A stretch of 64,000 nt of DNA from JAJKIP01 sp037200685 (GCA_037200685.1 JBBCIG010000020.1:1-64000), one strand, 5' to 3'. Counted from the first letter of the stretch, positions 55,338-63,883 are shown. Made by a program: numbers and translations. Notes: a model not told the origin generated them from the sequence alone.

Positions 55338-57620
55338 TCAGTTATTTTCAATTGAATGATCAGCTTTATTAAACGTTAAGTCGTTGCCGGAAGGTGGATC
55401 ATATTTAAACGAAATACTTATTTCCGCACCCCCTTTATTTTTTATTGAAAATGTTCCGTGCATATCTTCAGTCAGCCCCTGCATCAGGTTCATGCCCATT
55501 GAACTGGATTTTTTATAATCCAAATCACCCGGTAATCCTTTGCCATTGTCAGCGATGGTAAGCAAATAATAGTTTTGTTCCCGGTGTTTCAGCCAAATGG
55601 TAACGACACCATCTTTATTTCCGGGAAATGCGTATTTGATAGCGTTAGTGATCGCTTCATTAAGAATTAACCCTAACGGTAAAGCATGCGAAAGATGGAG
55701 TTGAAGGTTTTCAATTTCAAGTTTAAACAGGATACGTTTCTTTGTACCAAAAGCGTGTTCCAGGTAATCCACCAATTCATGAACGTACCCGGACATTTCA
55801 ATGGCAGAAAGATCAGGAGACTGGTATAGTTTCTGGTGAATAAGCGACATGGCCTGTACCCGGTGCTGGCTGTCGTTAAGTGCGGATAAACCTTCTTCCG
55901 TTTTCAGGAAACCAGCCTGCGTATCCAATAAACCTACGATAGTATGGAGGTTATTTTTTACCCGGTGATGGATCTCTTTCAGCAACCATTCTTTTTCATT
56001 AAGCAGGTGTTGTAAAGAATCTTTTTTTTGATTTATCTCTTTTTGCTGTCCTTCAAGCTTTTTATTAGTCCTTTGTTTTAACCGTAAATAATTTACCAGC
56101 AAACCAGTAATAATAACCAACAAAACGAAAGCGCCCAGTGTCCAGTTACGCGTCACTTTAGCCTGTGACAGTCTGCCCTGCTGGAGCGTACCTTCCTTTT
56201 CAAGCAATTTAATATCCTGTTCTTTTTTTTCGGTCTCGTATTGAATCTGCAATTCTTCTATCTGTTTGCTTTTATCTTCGCTAAATATCGAATCTTTAAT
56301 TTGCTGTAGCTGGCTGAGGTGATTGATAGCGGAAAGATAATTGCCTGTAGAAGAATCAACTTTAAAAAGCATGAGGTGAATATCCTTCAGCCGGGAAAGG
56401 GTGGCATCTCCCTTATCCATTTCCAAAGACCTGCTGATATATTCGTTTGCTTTGGAATATTTTTTTTGTTCAAGGTAAAATTTACCGATATCCTGGTAAG
56501 CGATAGAAACTATTTCCTTGTTCTCATCTTTAAATCCATTCCCTTCGATCATTTCAAGGTAATATTTTTCGGCTAGTTCGTATTGATGGATACCATTATA
56601 ATAATTCGCCTTTACCTGTGCTAAAATTGATTTTTGGTAAGGAGTGAAAGGGGGAGTTTCTTTTTCAATACCGGTGATTATATCAAAAGCCTCCTTCTCC
56701 CTTTTTTGTTTAAGCAATTGCTGGATCAGGAACCCCGCTGTTCTGTAAATAATGTATATTTCCGAATGCGTTTTTTCCCGGGCGTCAAGGGTTTTCCGGT
56801 ACCATTCAATGCTTTTTTCCGTCTGGCCCAGTTCTTCGTATACCAACGCCAGCTCACCATAGTAATAATCAACCGTAACGGTATCGCCTGTTTTTTCTAC
56901 GTCTTTCACACATTCCATTGCATACCACAGGGCTTTATTAAAATTACCTTTATAACGGTGTATAGTTGCCAGCAGGTAATAAGCATAATGAAGAGAATGT
57001 GTTCCCGCAGGTTTATAAATTTCAAGTATCTTCTCTATTTCATTTTCAGCCAGGTTCAATTTCCCCTGGTACACATATACTTTCGCAATTTGCAGGCGCG
57101 ACAGTATTACATCTTCCCTTTTGTTTAACTGGTCGTATAATAATGCTGTCTTTTTAAAGCAATCTATTTTGGTTATTCCTGTGCTGTCGGCATAGTTTAT
57201 ATTGTTTTCAAGTTGTGACCACCACTTTATTTCTTCGTCCTTGTTTCCCGTTTTATTTACTTCGTTTATTATTTTAATAAAATATGCCTTGCCCTGTTTG
57301 TGATCTCCTTTGGTAAAATAATAATTACCTGCGTAACGCCATGATTCATGCCGCCACTTTTCATTAGGAAGGGAATCGGCGAGTTTCATGGCTTGTTGCA
57401 GGTAAAGAAATGCGCTGTCAGTGCCGGTTCTGTTTTGGGTGGTTTTTTTTTGATAAAACGCTGATAGTTGAAGCAACAGTTGCAGCCGGTTAGTATCCGG
57501 GTTGCTTTTTTGTACAAGCATGGTAAGATCCTTCAGTGGCAGGTAAGGTTTGTCCTGCGCACAGGCAGCCGCTGTAACAAACAATAAAAAATAAATAACA
57601 GAAAATAATCTATACATCAT
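55338..57620 (-). CDS. TPR-containing sensor histidine kinase, HisKA_2 type
   Basis: A 760-residue exported-then-membrane protein. A signal peptide (ending VTAAACAQ) is followed by about seven TPR-type helix pairs between residues 60 and 430, a coiled coil, and one membrane helix near 490-512 (LGAFVLLVIITGLLVNYL). The kinase core has the HisKA_2 motif EIHHRVKNNLHTIVGLLD at about residue 545 and an HATPase domain (DNGKGLPGDLDYKKSSSMGM). I start at ATG 57620; the frame extends to 57689 with an extra hydrophobic stretch. TPRs in the periplasm suggest binding of a protein or peptide signal. It is paired with the sigma-54 activator downstream. Confidence 0.9.
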   Translation of the reverse strand: MMYRLFSVIYFLLFVTAAACAQDKPYLPLKDLTMLVQKSNPDTNRLQLLLQLSAFYQKKTTQNRTGTDSAFLYLQQAMKLADSLPNEKWRHESWRYAGNYYFTKGDHKQGKAYFIKIINEVNKTGNKDEEIKWWSQLENNINYADSTGITKIDCFKKTALLYDQLNKREDVILSRLQIAKVYVYQGKLNLAENEIEKILEIYKPAGTHSLHYAYYLLATIHRYKGNFNKALWYAMECVKDVEKTGDTVTVDYYYGELALVYEELGQTEKSIEWYRKTLDAREKTHSEIYIIYRTAGFLIQQLLKQKREKEAFDIITGIEKETPPFTPYQKSILAQVKANYYNGIHQYELAEKYYLEMIEGNGFKDENKEIVSIAYQDIGKFYLEQKKYSKANEYISRSLEMDKGDATLSRLKDIHLMLFKVDSSTGNYLSAINHLSQLQQIKDSIFSEDKSKQIEELQIQYETEKKEQDIKLLEKEGTLQQGRLSQAKVTRNWTLGAFVLLVIITGLLVNYLRLKQRTNKKLEGQQKEINQKKDSLQHLLNEKEWLLKEIHHRVKNNLHTIVGLLDTQAGFLKTEEGLSALNDSQHRVQAMSLIHQKLYQSPDLSAIEMSGYVHELVDYLEHAFGTKKRILFKLEIENLQLHLSHALPLGLILNEAITNAIKYAFPGNKDGVVTIWLKHREQNYYLLTIADNGKGLPGDLDYKKSSSMGMNLMQGLTEDMHGTFSIKNKGGAEISISFKYDPPSGNDLTFNKADHSIENN

Positions 57621-57792
57621 ATTGTTTTGGCAATAATTCATAAAACAAGCCAACAAGGAAACCAGCATGCATGCCAAAAAGAGAATCACTAACGGCGTAC
57701 GATGAATAGTTGAATCTCAGCTTAGAAAGATCATGGATAAAATTCTTAATCAGGTGTATGAAAGTTAACGGTAATAAATATAGTCCAATCGG

Positions 57793-57838
57793 CCGTGGTA
57801 TTTCGTGTTATTGTTGGCGGTACCACGAAATATCACGG
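57793..57838. promoter_or_regulatory. 15-bp inverted repeat, candidate enhancer site
   Basis: CCGTGGTATTTCGTG (57793-57807) and CACGAAATATCACGG (57824-57838) are complementary with one mismatch in 15, around a 16-base spacer. The centre is about 80-100 bases upstream of the -24/-12 element at 57893. That is the usual distance for binding of a sigma-54 activator dimer, and the activator gene starts on the other side of this gap. Function inferred. Confidence 0.6.
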
Positions 57839-57892
57839 TCATGTTGCTAACAGTGGATAACTAATATTTTGGCTGGCAGCAGTTTATATGAT

Positions 57893-57907
57893 TGGAGCTT
57901 GGTTTGC
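57893..57907 (+). promoter_or_regulatory. Candidate sigma-54 (-24/-12) promoter
   Basis: TTGGAGCT-TGGT-TTGC (from 57892) fits the consensus YTGGCACG-N4-TTGC: GG and GC are exactly 10 bases apart and the -12 box TTGC is exact, while the CACG part of the -24 box is only partly matched. Transcription would start near 57918, 17 bases before the first hydrolase start codon. It is on the strand of the hydrolase operon. Confidence 0.55.
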
Positions 57908-57934
57908 CTTGTCTTCTTCAGGTAAATAAAAAAA

Positions 57935-58717
57935 ATGAAAAATAGCGACTCCAAAACAGTACTTTTTATTACCGGGGCGTTCGTACACCATAGTTGCTGG
58001 GATGAATGGAAATCCTTGTTTGAAAGTAAAGGATATAAATGTATCGTACCGTCCTGGCCGCACAAAGATGCTTCCCCCGAAGTGTTGCGTAACAGGCAAC
58101 CGGATGCCGCTATAGCATCAAACAGGTTGGCGGCACTAACTGAATATTATGCTGGCATAGTAAAACAATTACCCGGGAAACCAATACTGGTTGGTCATTC
58201 TATCGGTGGTCTTATAGTGCAGTTGTTATTGCAACAGGGTCTTGGCGCAGCTGGTGTCGCTATTCATTCCGTGCCGCCGCAAGGAATATTTACGTTTAAG
58301 TTTTCATTCCTAAAAGCAGGATGGGGCCCTCTTGGATTTTTTACTTCTGCAAGAAAATCTTTCCTGATGTCTTTTAAGGAATGGACCTTTGCTTTTACCA
58401 ATGGAATGAACGCTGAGCAACAAAAAGAATCCTATTACCGGCTGGCGATACCTGAATCAAAACTTATCGTAAGAGATACCATAACAAAGGCGGCAAAAGT
58501 AAATTTCGAAAACCCCCATGCGCCTTTACTCCTTACTTCCGGCAGTGATGACCATACCATCCCGGCTTCTCTTAATTATTCTAATTATAAAAAATACAGG
58601 AAAAGTAATTCTGTTACAGATTATAAAGAATTCAAAGGACGAAATCATTTTGTTTTAGGTCAACCCACCTGGAAAGAAGATGCGGATTATATACTAAGCT
58701 GGATAGAAAGCCATTAA
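57935..58717 (+). CDS. Cytosolic alpha/beta hydrolase
   Basis: A 260-residue hydrolase without signal peptide. Start motif FITGAFVHHSCWDEW, nucleophile Ser in VGHSIGGLIVQL, acid in SGSDDHTIP, His in KGRNHFVLGQP. The cap is short. Serine hydrolase activity on an ester or amide is expected. It is the first gene of a four-gene operon and has the candidate sigma-54 promoter directly upstream. Confidence 0.85.
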   Translation: MKNSDSKTVLFITGAFVHHSCWDEWKSLFESKGYKCIVPSWPHKDASPEVLRNRQPDAAIASNRLAALTEYYAGIVKQLPGKPILVGHSIGGLIVQLLLQQGLGAAGVAIHSVPPQGIFTFKFSFLKAGWGPLGFFTSARKSFLMSFKEWTFAFTNGMNAEQQKESYYRLAIPESKLIVRDTITKAAKVNFENPHAPLLLTSGSDDHTIPASLNYSNYKKYRKSNSVTDYKEFKGRNHFVLGQPTWKEDADYILSWIESH

Positions 58718-58794
58718 ACCATCACCTGCTCAGAAAAACAGGTAATTGACTGATATGATTTACTACAATTATAAAATTTTAAAAAGATAAAAGA

Positions 58795-59559
58795 ATGAAA
58801 AAAACAATCAAAACAATCGCAAATTTATTTATAGTTGCCGTGGCATCGCTTTCACTGAATGCACAAAAAACAGCCGGCGTGAAAAATATTGTTATCGTTC
58901 ACGGAGCCTTTGCTGATGCATCAGGCTGGGAAAATGTTTTTAAAATATTAACAAGCCGTGGATATAATGTCTCCCTGGTACAAAATCCGCTAACCTCGTT
59001 AGAAGATGATGCTGAAGCAACAAATAAGGTATTGGATAAACAAGAGGGGCCGGTTGTTTTGGTTGGACATTCATGGGGCGGTTCTGTTATTACACAGGCG
59101 GGGGTTCATTCAAAAGTAGTAAGCCTGGTTTATGTAGCTGCCTTTGCTCCAGAAGTTGGCGAATCAACACTTGATTTGGTAAAAACCGCTTCTCCTGCAC
59201 CTGAAAATGGAATTCTACCACCCGATGATAAAGGTTTTATCTGGTATGATAAAGCAAAGTTTCATCCTGGCTTTTGTGCGGATGTAACAAAACAAAAAGC
59301 TGATTTCATGTTTGCTTCCCAGGCGCCAATTGCGGTGAAATCGTTTATAACGCCGTTAACCAATGCGGCATGGAAAACAAAACCCTCTTATGCGATCGTA
59401 GCGACTGACGATAAAAGTATCAATCCAACCATTGAGCGCATGATGTATAAAAGAGCAGGTTCGGTTGTGACGGAACTAAAAGGAAGCCACGCTTTATTTA
59501 TTTCCAATGCCAAAGCTGTTGCTGACATAATTGAAACCGCTGCGAAAGCAGCTAAATAA
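58795..59559 (+). CDS. Exported alpha/beta hydrolase
   Basis: A signal peptide (VAVASLSLNAQ) is followed by a compact hydrolase: IVHGAFADASGWENV, Ser in VGHSWGGSVITQAG, His in KGSHALFISN, and an acid near ATDDKSINP. This group resembles plant salicylate-binding-protein-like and EstP-type esterases found in bacteria. It should act in the periplasm. Its frame ends 31 bases before the third hydrolase start. It lies downstream of gene 57935 after a 77-base gap. Confidence 0.85.
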   Translation: MKKTIKTIANLFIVAVASLSLNAQKTAGVKNIVIVHGAFADASGWENVFKILTSRGYNVSLVQNPLTSLEDDAEATNKVLDKQEGPVVLVGHSWGGSVITQAGVHSKVVSLVYVAAFAPEVGESTLDLVKTASPAPENGILPPDDKGFIWYDKAKFHPGFCADVTKQKADFMFASQAPIAVKSFITPLTNAAWKTKPSYAIVATDDKSINPTIERMMYKRAGSVVTELKGSHALFISNAKAVADIIETAAKAAK

Positions 59560-59590
59560 ATATAAATTTCAATTCAATAAAATAAAGACC

Positions 59591-60610
59591 ATGTATAAAA
59601 GTATAATTCATTCTGATTTTTCAACACCAGGTAATTCAAAACTTTTACGTTGGTTCATTCCATTTTTTATTCTTGTCATGACTGCGTGTAGCAACAGTGA
59701 TAAAAATGAAGGCAAAACTGAAAAAGAAAACCTCGGTGAGACAAAAGACACTTCTGGTATTCAGCCTGCTGCTCCGCCATCAAACTTTAAACATCAGGTG
59801 GCTAATGTGAACGGTGTAAACATTCACTATGTTATTGGTGGGGTAGGTGAACCATTGGTATTGGTACATGGCTTTGGACAAAACTGGTATATGTGGAACC
59901 GTTTGTTGCCGGAACTTTCAAAACATTTTACCGTTATAGCCCCTGATCTGAGAGGTGTTGGTGAATCAGGTAAACCCGAAGGCGGTTATGATAAAAAAAC
60001 AATGGCGGCGGATATACATGAACTGGTAAAAAAGCTTGGCTATAAAAGTATCAACCTCGCAGGTCATGATATCGGTTTGATGGTAGCGTATGCTTATGCC
60101 GCTCAATTTGGAAATGAAGTAAAAAAGATCGCATTACTGGATGCATTATTACCAGGTGTTGAACCGGTATGGTCTGATCTTAACGGGAAACTATGGTGGT
60201 TTGGTTTCTTTGCCTGGCCAGCTTCAGGACAAATCGTAGCAGGAAAGGAAAAAGAATTTCTGACCGGTTTCTGGCCGGTAGTGGGCCATGTTAAAGATGC
60301 ATTTACAAAAGAAGAAACGGATGAATTTATAAGGGCCTATTCCATACCCGGCGCTACTACCGGAAGCTTTCATTGGTTTGGCGCTTTTCCCGGAGACGCC
60401 AAAGACAATCTTGAATTTATGAAACACAAGTTGGCAATGCCTTTGCTTGCGATGAGCGGTGAATTTTCCGCAGCCTCTTATTTTGGTGATCATTGCAGGT
60501 TGGTTGCCGGTCATGTTACAGAAGTAGTTATAAAAGGAGCAGGTCATTGGATTGTGCAGGAAGGAACCGGCCAGGTGTTAAAAGGCCTTGAAGATTTTTT
60601 TGAAAAGTAA
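59591..60610 (+). CDS. Lipoprotein epoxide-hydrolase-like alpha/beta hydrolase
   Basis: A 339-residue predicted lipoprotein: signal with lipobox VMTAC. Unlike the two preceding hydrolases, the nucleophile elbow is LAGHDIGLMVAYAYA, with Asp instead of Ser, as in epoxide hydrolases and haloalkane dehalogenases. Oxyanion motif HGFGQNWYMW; His in GAGHWIVQEG. ATG 59591 starts the signal; the frame open from 59531 overlaps the previous gene. Envelope-located hydrolysis of an epoxide or halogenated compound is plausible. The substrate is not known. Confidence 0.85.
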   Translation: MYKSIIHSDFSTPGNSKLLRWFIPFFILVMTACSNSDKNEGKTEKENLGETKDTSGIQPAAPPSNFKHQVANVNGVNIHYVIGGVGEPLVLVHGFGQNWYMWNRLLPELSKHFTVIAPDLRGVGESGKPEGGYDKKTMAADIHELVKKLGYKSINLAGHDIGLMVAYAYAAQFGNEVKKIALLDALLPGVEPVWSDLNGKLWWFGFFAWPASGQIVAGKEKEFLTGFWPVVGHVKDAFTKEETDEFIRAYSIPGATTGSFHWFGAFPGDAKDNLEFMKHKLAMPLLAMSGEFSAASYFGDHCRLVAGHVTEVVIKGAGHWIVQEGTGQVLKGLEDFFEK

Positions 60611-60674
60611 AAACAAGAGCATCATTTATTTCGCCGGTATCAAATCTATTTTCACTATCAATAATTCAAACGTT

Positions 60675-61169
60675 ATGTATTTACCTAAATCTTTATTTTG
60701 TATTGCAATTGCATTTATATTAAATATTGTATCAGCCAATGCTCAACCTGGTAAAAGCGGCGAATTGCGAATGACGCAAAAGGAAATTATCGCTGCTAAA
60801 GCAACCGGGCCTTCCGCACCGGGATCTTCCAACTTAAGCGCTGTGCAGGTAATAGTTATTTACGGGGATCCTTCGAAAGCCGGTCTATATACTATTTTAT
60901 TAAAAGTGGCAGCCAACACAAAAATTCCGGCGCATCTTCATCCTGATGAGCGCATCGGCACTGTTGTTTCAGGAACATGGTATTTTGGATACGGGGATAA
61001 ATTTGATAAAGTCAAATTAAAAAAACTGCCAGTTGGAAGTGTCTACTCGGAAGTTGGAGGACAAAATCATTTTGCCATGACGGGAAAAGAATCCGTTATT
61101 CTTGAAATTACAGGGTATGGTCCTTCAGGCGTGACTTATGTAAATGCTGCGGATGATCCGCAAAAATAA
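60675..61169 (+). CDS. Exported cupin-domain protein
   Basis: A signal peptide (ILNIVSANAQ) is followed by a cupin fold: KIPAHLHPDERIGTVVSGTW carries the metal-binding His-x-His and Glu set, and VYSEVGGQNHFAM supplies the second His. Start ATG 60675 matches the signal peptide; the frame is open from 60588 and overlaps the hydrolase stop. It lies 64 bases after the third hydrolase. It could be a metal-dependent oxygenase or isomerase of the same pathway. Confidence 0.82.
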   Translation: MYLPKSLFCIAIAFILNIVSANAQPGKSGELRMTQKEIIAAKATGPSAPGSSNLSAVQVIVIYGDPSKAGLYTILLKVAANTKIPAHLHPDERIGTVVSGTWYFGYGDKFDKVKLKKLPVGSVYSEVGGQNHFAMTGKESVILEITGYGPSGVTYVNAADDPQK

Positions 61170-61187
61170 TAACAGGTCCCCTAAAAA

Positions 61188-61224
61188 TAGCTGTGAATGG
61201 TTATAAAATTACCATTCACAGCTA
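61188..61224 (+). terminator. Long hairpin after the hydrolase/cupin operon
   Basis: TAGCTGTGAATGGT and ACCATTCACAGCTA form a perfect 14-bp stem with a 9-base loop, 18 bases after the cupin stop. There is no long T-run, so termination may be partial or protein-aided. Confidence 0.6.
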
Positions 61225-61278
61225 CGTTAAAAGGGCATGTTCAAATTCTGAATTCCTTGCTAGAATGGGTTTCAGAAA

Positions 61279-61322
61279 AATTCGAGCGGACTTTTTTTTC
61301 ACCGAATTTGTCCGCTCGAATT
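61279..61322. repeat. Inverted repeat in gap before tRNA
   Basis: AATTCGAGCGGAC and GTCCGCTCGAATT form a perfect 13-bp stem around an 18-base spacer that starts with eight T. It lies between the cupin operon and the tRNA terminator. It may be a bidirectional terminator or a protein-binding site; the sequence does not decide. Confidence 0.45.
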
Positions 61323-61374
61323 ACGCACAACGATTTGGAGAATTTTGATGTTTTTTGACTATTCACCAAAAACA

Positions 61375-61408
61375 AATAACCCTGCAAATCAATGTTTGCA
61401 GGGTTATT
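61375..61408 (-). terminator. tRNA-Lys terminator hairpin
   Basis: AATAACCCTGCAAA-TCAATG-TTTGCAGGGTTATT is a perfect 14-bp stem with a 6-base loop. On the minus strand it lies 34 bases after the tRNA 3' end and is followed by a T-rich TTTGTTTTTGG. Confidence 0.8.
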
Positions 61409-61442
61409 AAAGCGATTTGAGATTGTTTGATCTCTTGAAAAG

Positions 61443-61515
61443 TGATCCCGCTGGGACTCGAACCCAGGGCCCCATCATTAAAAGTGATGTGCTCTACCAA
61501 CTGAGCTACGAGATC
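61443..61515 (-). tRNA. tRNA-Lys (anticodon TTT)
   Basis: On the minus strand the gene starts GATCTCGTAGCTCAGTTGG and ends CCCAGCGGGATCA. The acceptor stem GATCTCG/CGGGATC pairs with one G-T. The anticodon loop ACTTTTAAT gives TTT, and GGTTCGAGTCC is the T arm. The 3' CCA is not encoded. Confidence 0.95.
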
Positions 61516-61548
61516 GACCTGTTTCCCACCCTTTTCAGAATGGGGGTG

Positions 61549-61580
61549 CAAAAATACAGGTTGATGCCCTCTGTGCCAAA
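61549..61580 (-). promoter_or_regulatory. Bacteroidota-type promoter of tRNA-Lys
   Basis: On the minus strand TTTG (61580-61577) and TATTTTTG (61556-61549) are separated by 20 bases, which fits the TTTG-N19-TAnnTTTG consensus of the primary sigma factor in Bacteroidota. Transcription would begin about 27 bases before the tRNA. Confidence 0.65.
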
Positions 61581-61661
61581 AAAAATACAGATTATTATCG
61601 CATTCATTTTGCCTATTGGAATAACCATGTGGACAAATTATTTCATTGACAATTTTTAAAG

Positions 61662-61669
61662 TAGGTTTG
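61662..61669 (+). promoter_or_regulatory. Possible -7 element for the SDR gene
   Basis: TAGGTTTG matches the TAnnTTTG element 17 bases before the start codon. No good -33 TTTG lies at the right distance, so the call is weak. Confidence 0.35.
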
Positions 61670-61685
61670 TAATAAATCTGGCGGC

Positions 61686-62495
61686 ATGTCTGATTATTTT
61701 AAAGACAAAGTAGTAGTAGTTACGGGCGGCACTGAAGGCATCGGCAAGGCTTTGGTGGAAGAATTATTACAACTCGGCGCTAAAGTGGCCACCTGCGGCC
61801 GTGACCATGATAAATTATACAGGCTGCAGTCCACGCATCCTTCTTCTCCCCTGCATACCATGGTCGCTGATGTAAGCAGTGAAAATGATTGTCGTCGTTT
61901 TATCGAAACAACTATCAAATTTTTTGGCGGCGTTGATATACTTATTAATAATGCTGGCATTTCCATGCGGGCTTTATTAAAAGATGCTTCCACGGAAGTG
62001 ATACGAAAAGTGATGGAGATAAATTTCTTCGGAGCCGTTTATTGCACCAGTTATGCATTGTCATCTATTATTGAAAGAAAAGGGACAATCGTCGGCGTTT
62101 CATCTATTGCCGGCTATAGAGGTTTGCCGGGAAGAAGCGGCTACTCCGCCAGCAAATATGCAATGCAGGGTTGGCTGGAAGCTATCAAAACGGAATTGTT
62201 GCACGATGGTGTGCATGTAATGTGGGTCTGCCCCGGTTTCACCACTTCTAATATCCGTAATGCGGCCTTAAATAAAAATGGCGACAAACAAGGTGAAAGC
62301 CCCATGGATGAAAGCAGCATGATGACAGCGGAAGAATGCGCCGAACATATATTAAATGCTGTCCGAAAAAAGAAGAGAACATTAGTGCTCACGTTCACCG
62401 GCAAGCGTACTGTTTTCTTAAATAAATTTTTCCCGAAGTTGACGGATAGATTAACTTATAAGTTTTTCTTTAAAAATGGAGAATTAATAAAATAA
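61686..62495 (+). CDS. Short-chain dehydrogenase/reductase (SDR)
   Basis: A 269-residue classical SDR. NAD(P)-binding TGGTEGIGKAL at 13-23, ILINNAGISM at about 85, catalytic Ser in GVSSIAGYRG and Tyr-x3-Lys in GYSASKYAMQG. The basic C-terminal tail (KKKRTLVLTFTGKRTVFLNK) is typical of the membrane-associated DHRS7-like group. A keto or hydroxy group on a lipid or steroid-like compound is a plausible substrate. Confidence 0.9.
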   Translation: MSDYFKDKVVVVTGGTEGIGKALVEELLQLGAKVATCGRDHDKLYRLQSTHPSSPLHTMVADVSSENDCRRFIETTIKFFGGVDILINNAGISMRALLKDASTEVIRKVMEINFFGAVYCTSYALSSIIERKGTIVGVSSIAGYRGLPGRSGYSASKYAMQGWLEAIKTELLHDGVHVMWVCPGFTTSNIRNAALNKNGDKQGESPMDESSMMTAEECAEHILNAVRKKKRTLVLTFTGKRTVFLNKFFPKLTDRLTYKFFFKNGELIK

Positions 62496-62557
62496 AAACC
62501 GATTCAAGATTACTACATCTGACATCTTATAAAACCCCGATCCGAAACCACCTATAA

Positions 62558-63382
62558 ATGCCTCTACTCACCCTTACTTCCGACATTGGCCACCAGGATT
62601 ATCTCGTTGGTGCGGTGAAGGCGAAACTTTTGCAAGTCAATCCTGAATTTATTATCACCGATATATCACACAGCATTTCACCGTTCAATTATCCGCAGGC
62701 CGCATATATATGCCGCAGCGCCTTCAAAAATTTTCCTGAATTTTCCTACCATATTATATTGGTAAATCTTTTTGAAAAAAAGCCTGAACATTTATTGCTC
62801 GCCTTTCACAAGAACCATTATTTTTTATGCGCCGACAATGGCCTGCTGAATATGATACTTGAAGAAAAACCGGAAATGATCATCGGTATTCCATTGGATA
62901 AAATGGCTGTGAAGAATACCATTTATTGCGCAGACATCATGGGCAAAACAATTGATCAGCTCGTGCGGGGAGAATCCATTAAAAATATCGGCATCCCTGA
63001 TATTAATTATATAGAAAAAAATCACCTGCAGCCCCTGCTGGATAATAACTGGATAGAAGGCCAGATCATTTTCATAGACAATTTTCAAAACGTCATCGTC
63101 AACATCACGCATGATCAATTTGAAGAACAGCGCAAAGGCCGTGCCTTCCGCATCGTTTTTAAAAGAGATGAAATGATTGACCGTATCAGCGAAACCTATG
63201 CGGATGTAGCGCAGGGAGAAAAGCTCGCCCTTTTTAACAGTGCCGGTTACCTCGAGATCGCCATTAATAAAGGCAACGCCGCCGGCCTCTTCGGGCTAAA
63301 AGGTTTTTCCGAAAAAACAAACGAGATGGGCGCCATGGCCCAAAGTCAGATCTTATACCAGACGGTAAGAGTTTTTTTTTGA
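62558..63382 (+). CDS. SAM hydroxide adenosyltransferase (DUF62, SAM hydrolase)
   Basis: A 274-residue protein of the S-adenosylmethionine hydrolase / DUF62 family: start LLTLTSDIGHQDYLVGAVKA, ITDISHSISPFNYPQAAYIC, YFLCADNGLLN, then a C-terminal beta-barrel with IFIDNFQNVIVNIT. Members split S-adenosylmethionine to adenosine and methionine with hydroxide, and form trimers. It is 62 bases downstream of the SDR gene on the same strand. Confidence 0.9.
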   Translation: MPLLTLTSDIGHQDYLVGAVKAKLLQVNPEFIITDISHSISPFNYPQAAYICRSAFKNFPEFSYHIILVNLFEKKPEHLLLAFHKNHYFLCADNGLLNMILEEKPEMIIGIPLDKMAVKNTIYCADIMGKTIDQLVRGESIKNIGIPDINYIEKNHLQPLLDNNWIEGQIIFIDNFQNVIVNITHDQFEEQRKGRAFRIVFKRDEMIDRISETYADVAQGEKLALFNSAGYLEIAINKGNAAGLFGLKGFSEKTNEMGAMAQSQILYQTVRVFF

Positions 63383-63560
63383 GTAAATGCGTTTACATCT
63401 TTAGTATAATTTTTCCAATGAAATTTTTTATGTTCCCAGCTTCAGTGCTACTATCATCGTCCCTTGCGTCGCACTCTTGTACTGCATGAATTCTACTGAG
63501 CATTGTCGAAGTATCAGTATTTCTGCAGCATCCCGATGAATATCGGCGGTACTTTCGGTA

Positions 63561-63578
63561 TCCCGATAGCTATCGGGA
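63561..63578. repeat. Perfect 18-bp palindrome
   Basis: TCCCGATAGCTATCGGGA is fully self-complementary. A related imperfect CCGAT/ATCGG pair lies just upstream (63533-63546). Such words are common in intergenic DNA of Bacteroidota. Confidence 0.6.
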
Positions 63579-63661
63579 CTACGAAGCACTGTTGAAGTAA
63601 CAACATTTTTGAAGCAACTGTTTTCATCTGTATTTTCATTAAGCAAGGGCTGTGTGCTGTT

Positions 63662-63679
63662 CCTCTCCTTTAGGAGAGG
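63662..63679. repeat. Short hairpin CCTCTCC/GGAGAGG
   Basis: Seven-base arms with a TTTA loop, followed by a TAGGTGAGGT tail, a form of the CTCTCC-TTTA-GGAGAG intergenic repeat seen in this phylum. Confidence 0.55.
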
Positions 63680-63812
63680 CTAGGTGAGGTTCTACTGAGC
63701 ATTTTAGAAGCGTCTTATTATAATCATGCTTTTTTAAAAACCATGATTGTGTGTTGATGTTCCCGCAATGCACATCGATGGCGTCAAGATAATTCTATAT
63801 AAACCCTCCTAT

Positions 63813-63883
63813 AGCCCCATTCGGGGCGGCATATAAGAAGCAAACCGTTTTCTAAAAAAAACATATGCCGCCCCAATGGGGCT
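63813..63883. repeat. REP-like inverted pair
   Basis: AGCCCCATTCGGGGCGGCATAT (63813-63834) and ATATGCCGCCCCAATGGGGCT (63863-63883) are reverse complements except for one extra base. Each half is itself a small hairpin (GCCCC-ATT-GGGGC). They resemble the GCCCC-rich intergenic repeats of Chitinophagaceae. Confidence 0.65.

Noticed and set aside
57841..57900. A second -24/-12 candidate starting at TGGCAGC near 57875
   Set aside because: The position ten bases after GG is not GC, so the spacing rule fails.
61363..61659. Small open frames across the tRNA-Lys gene
   Set aside because: They run through the tRNA and its terminator and have no family likeness.
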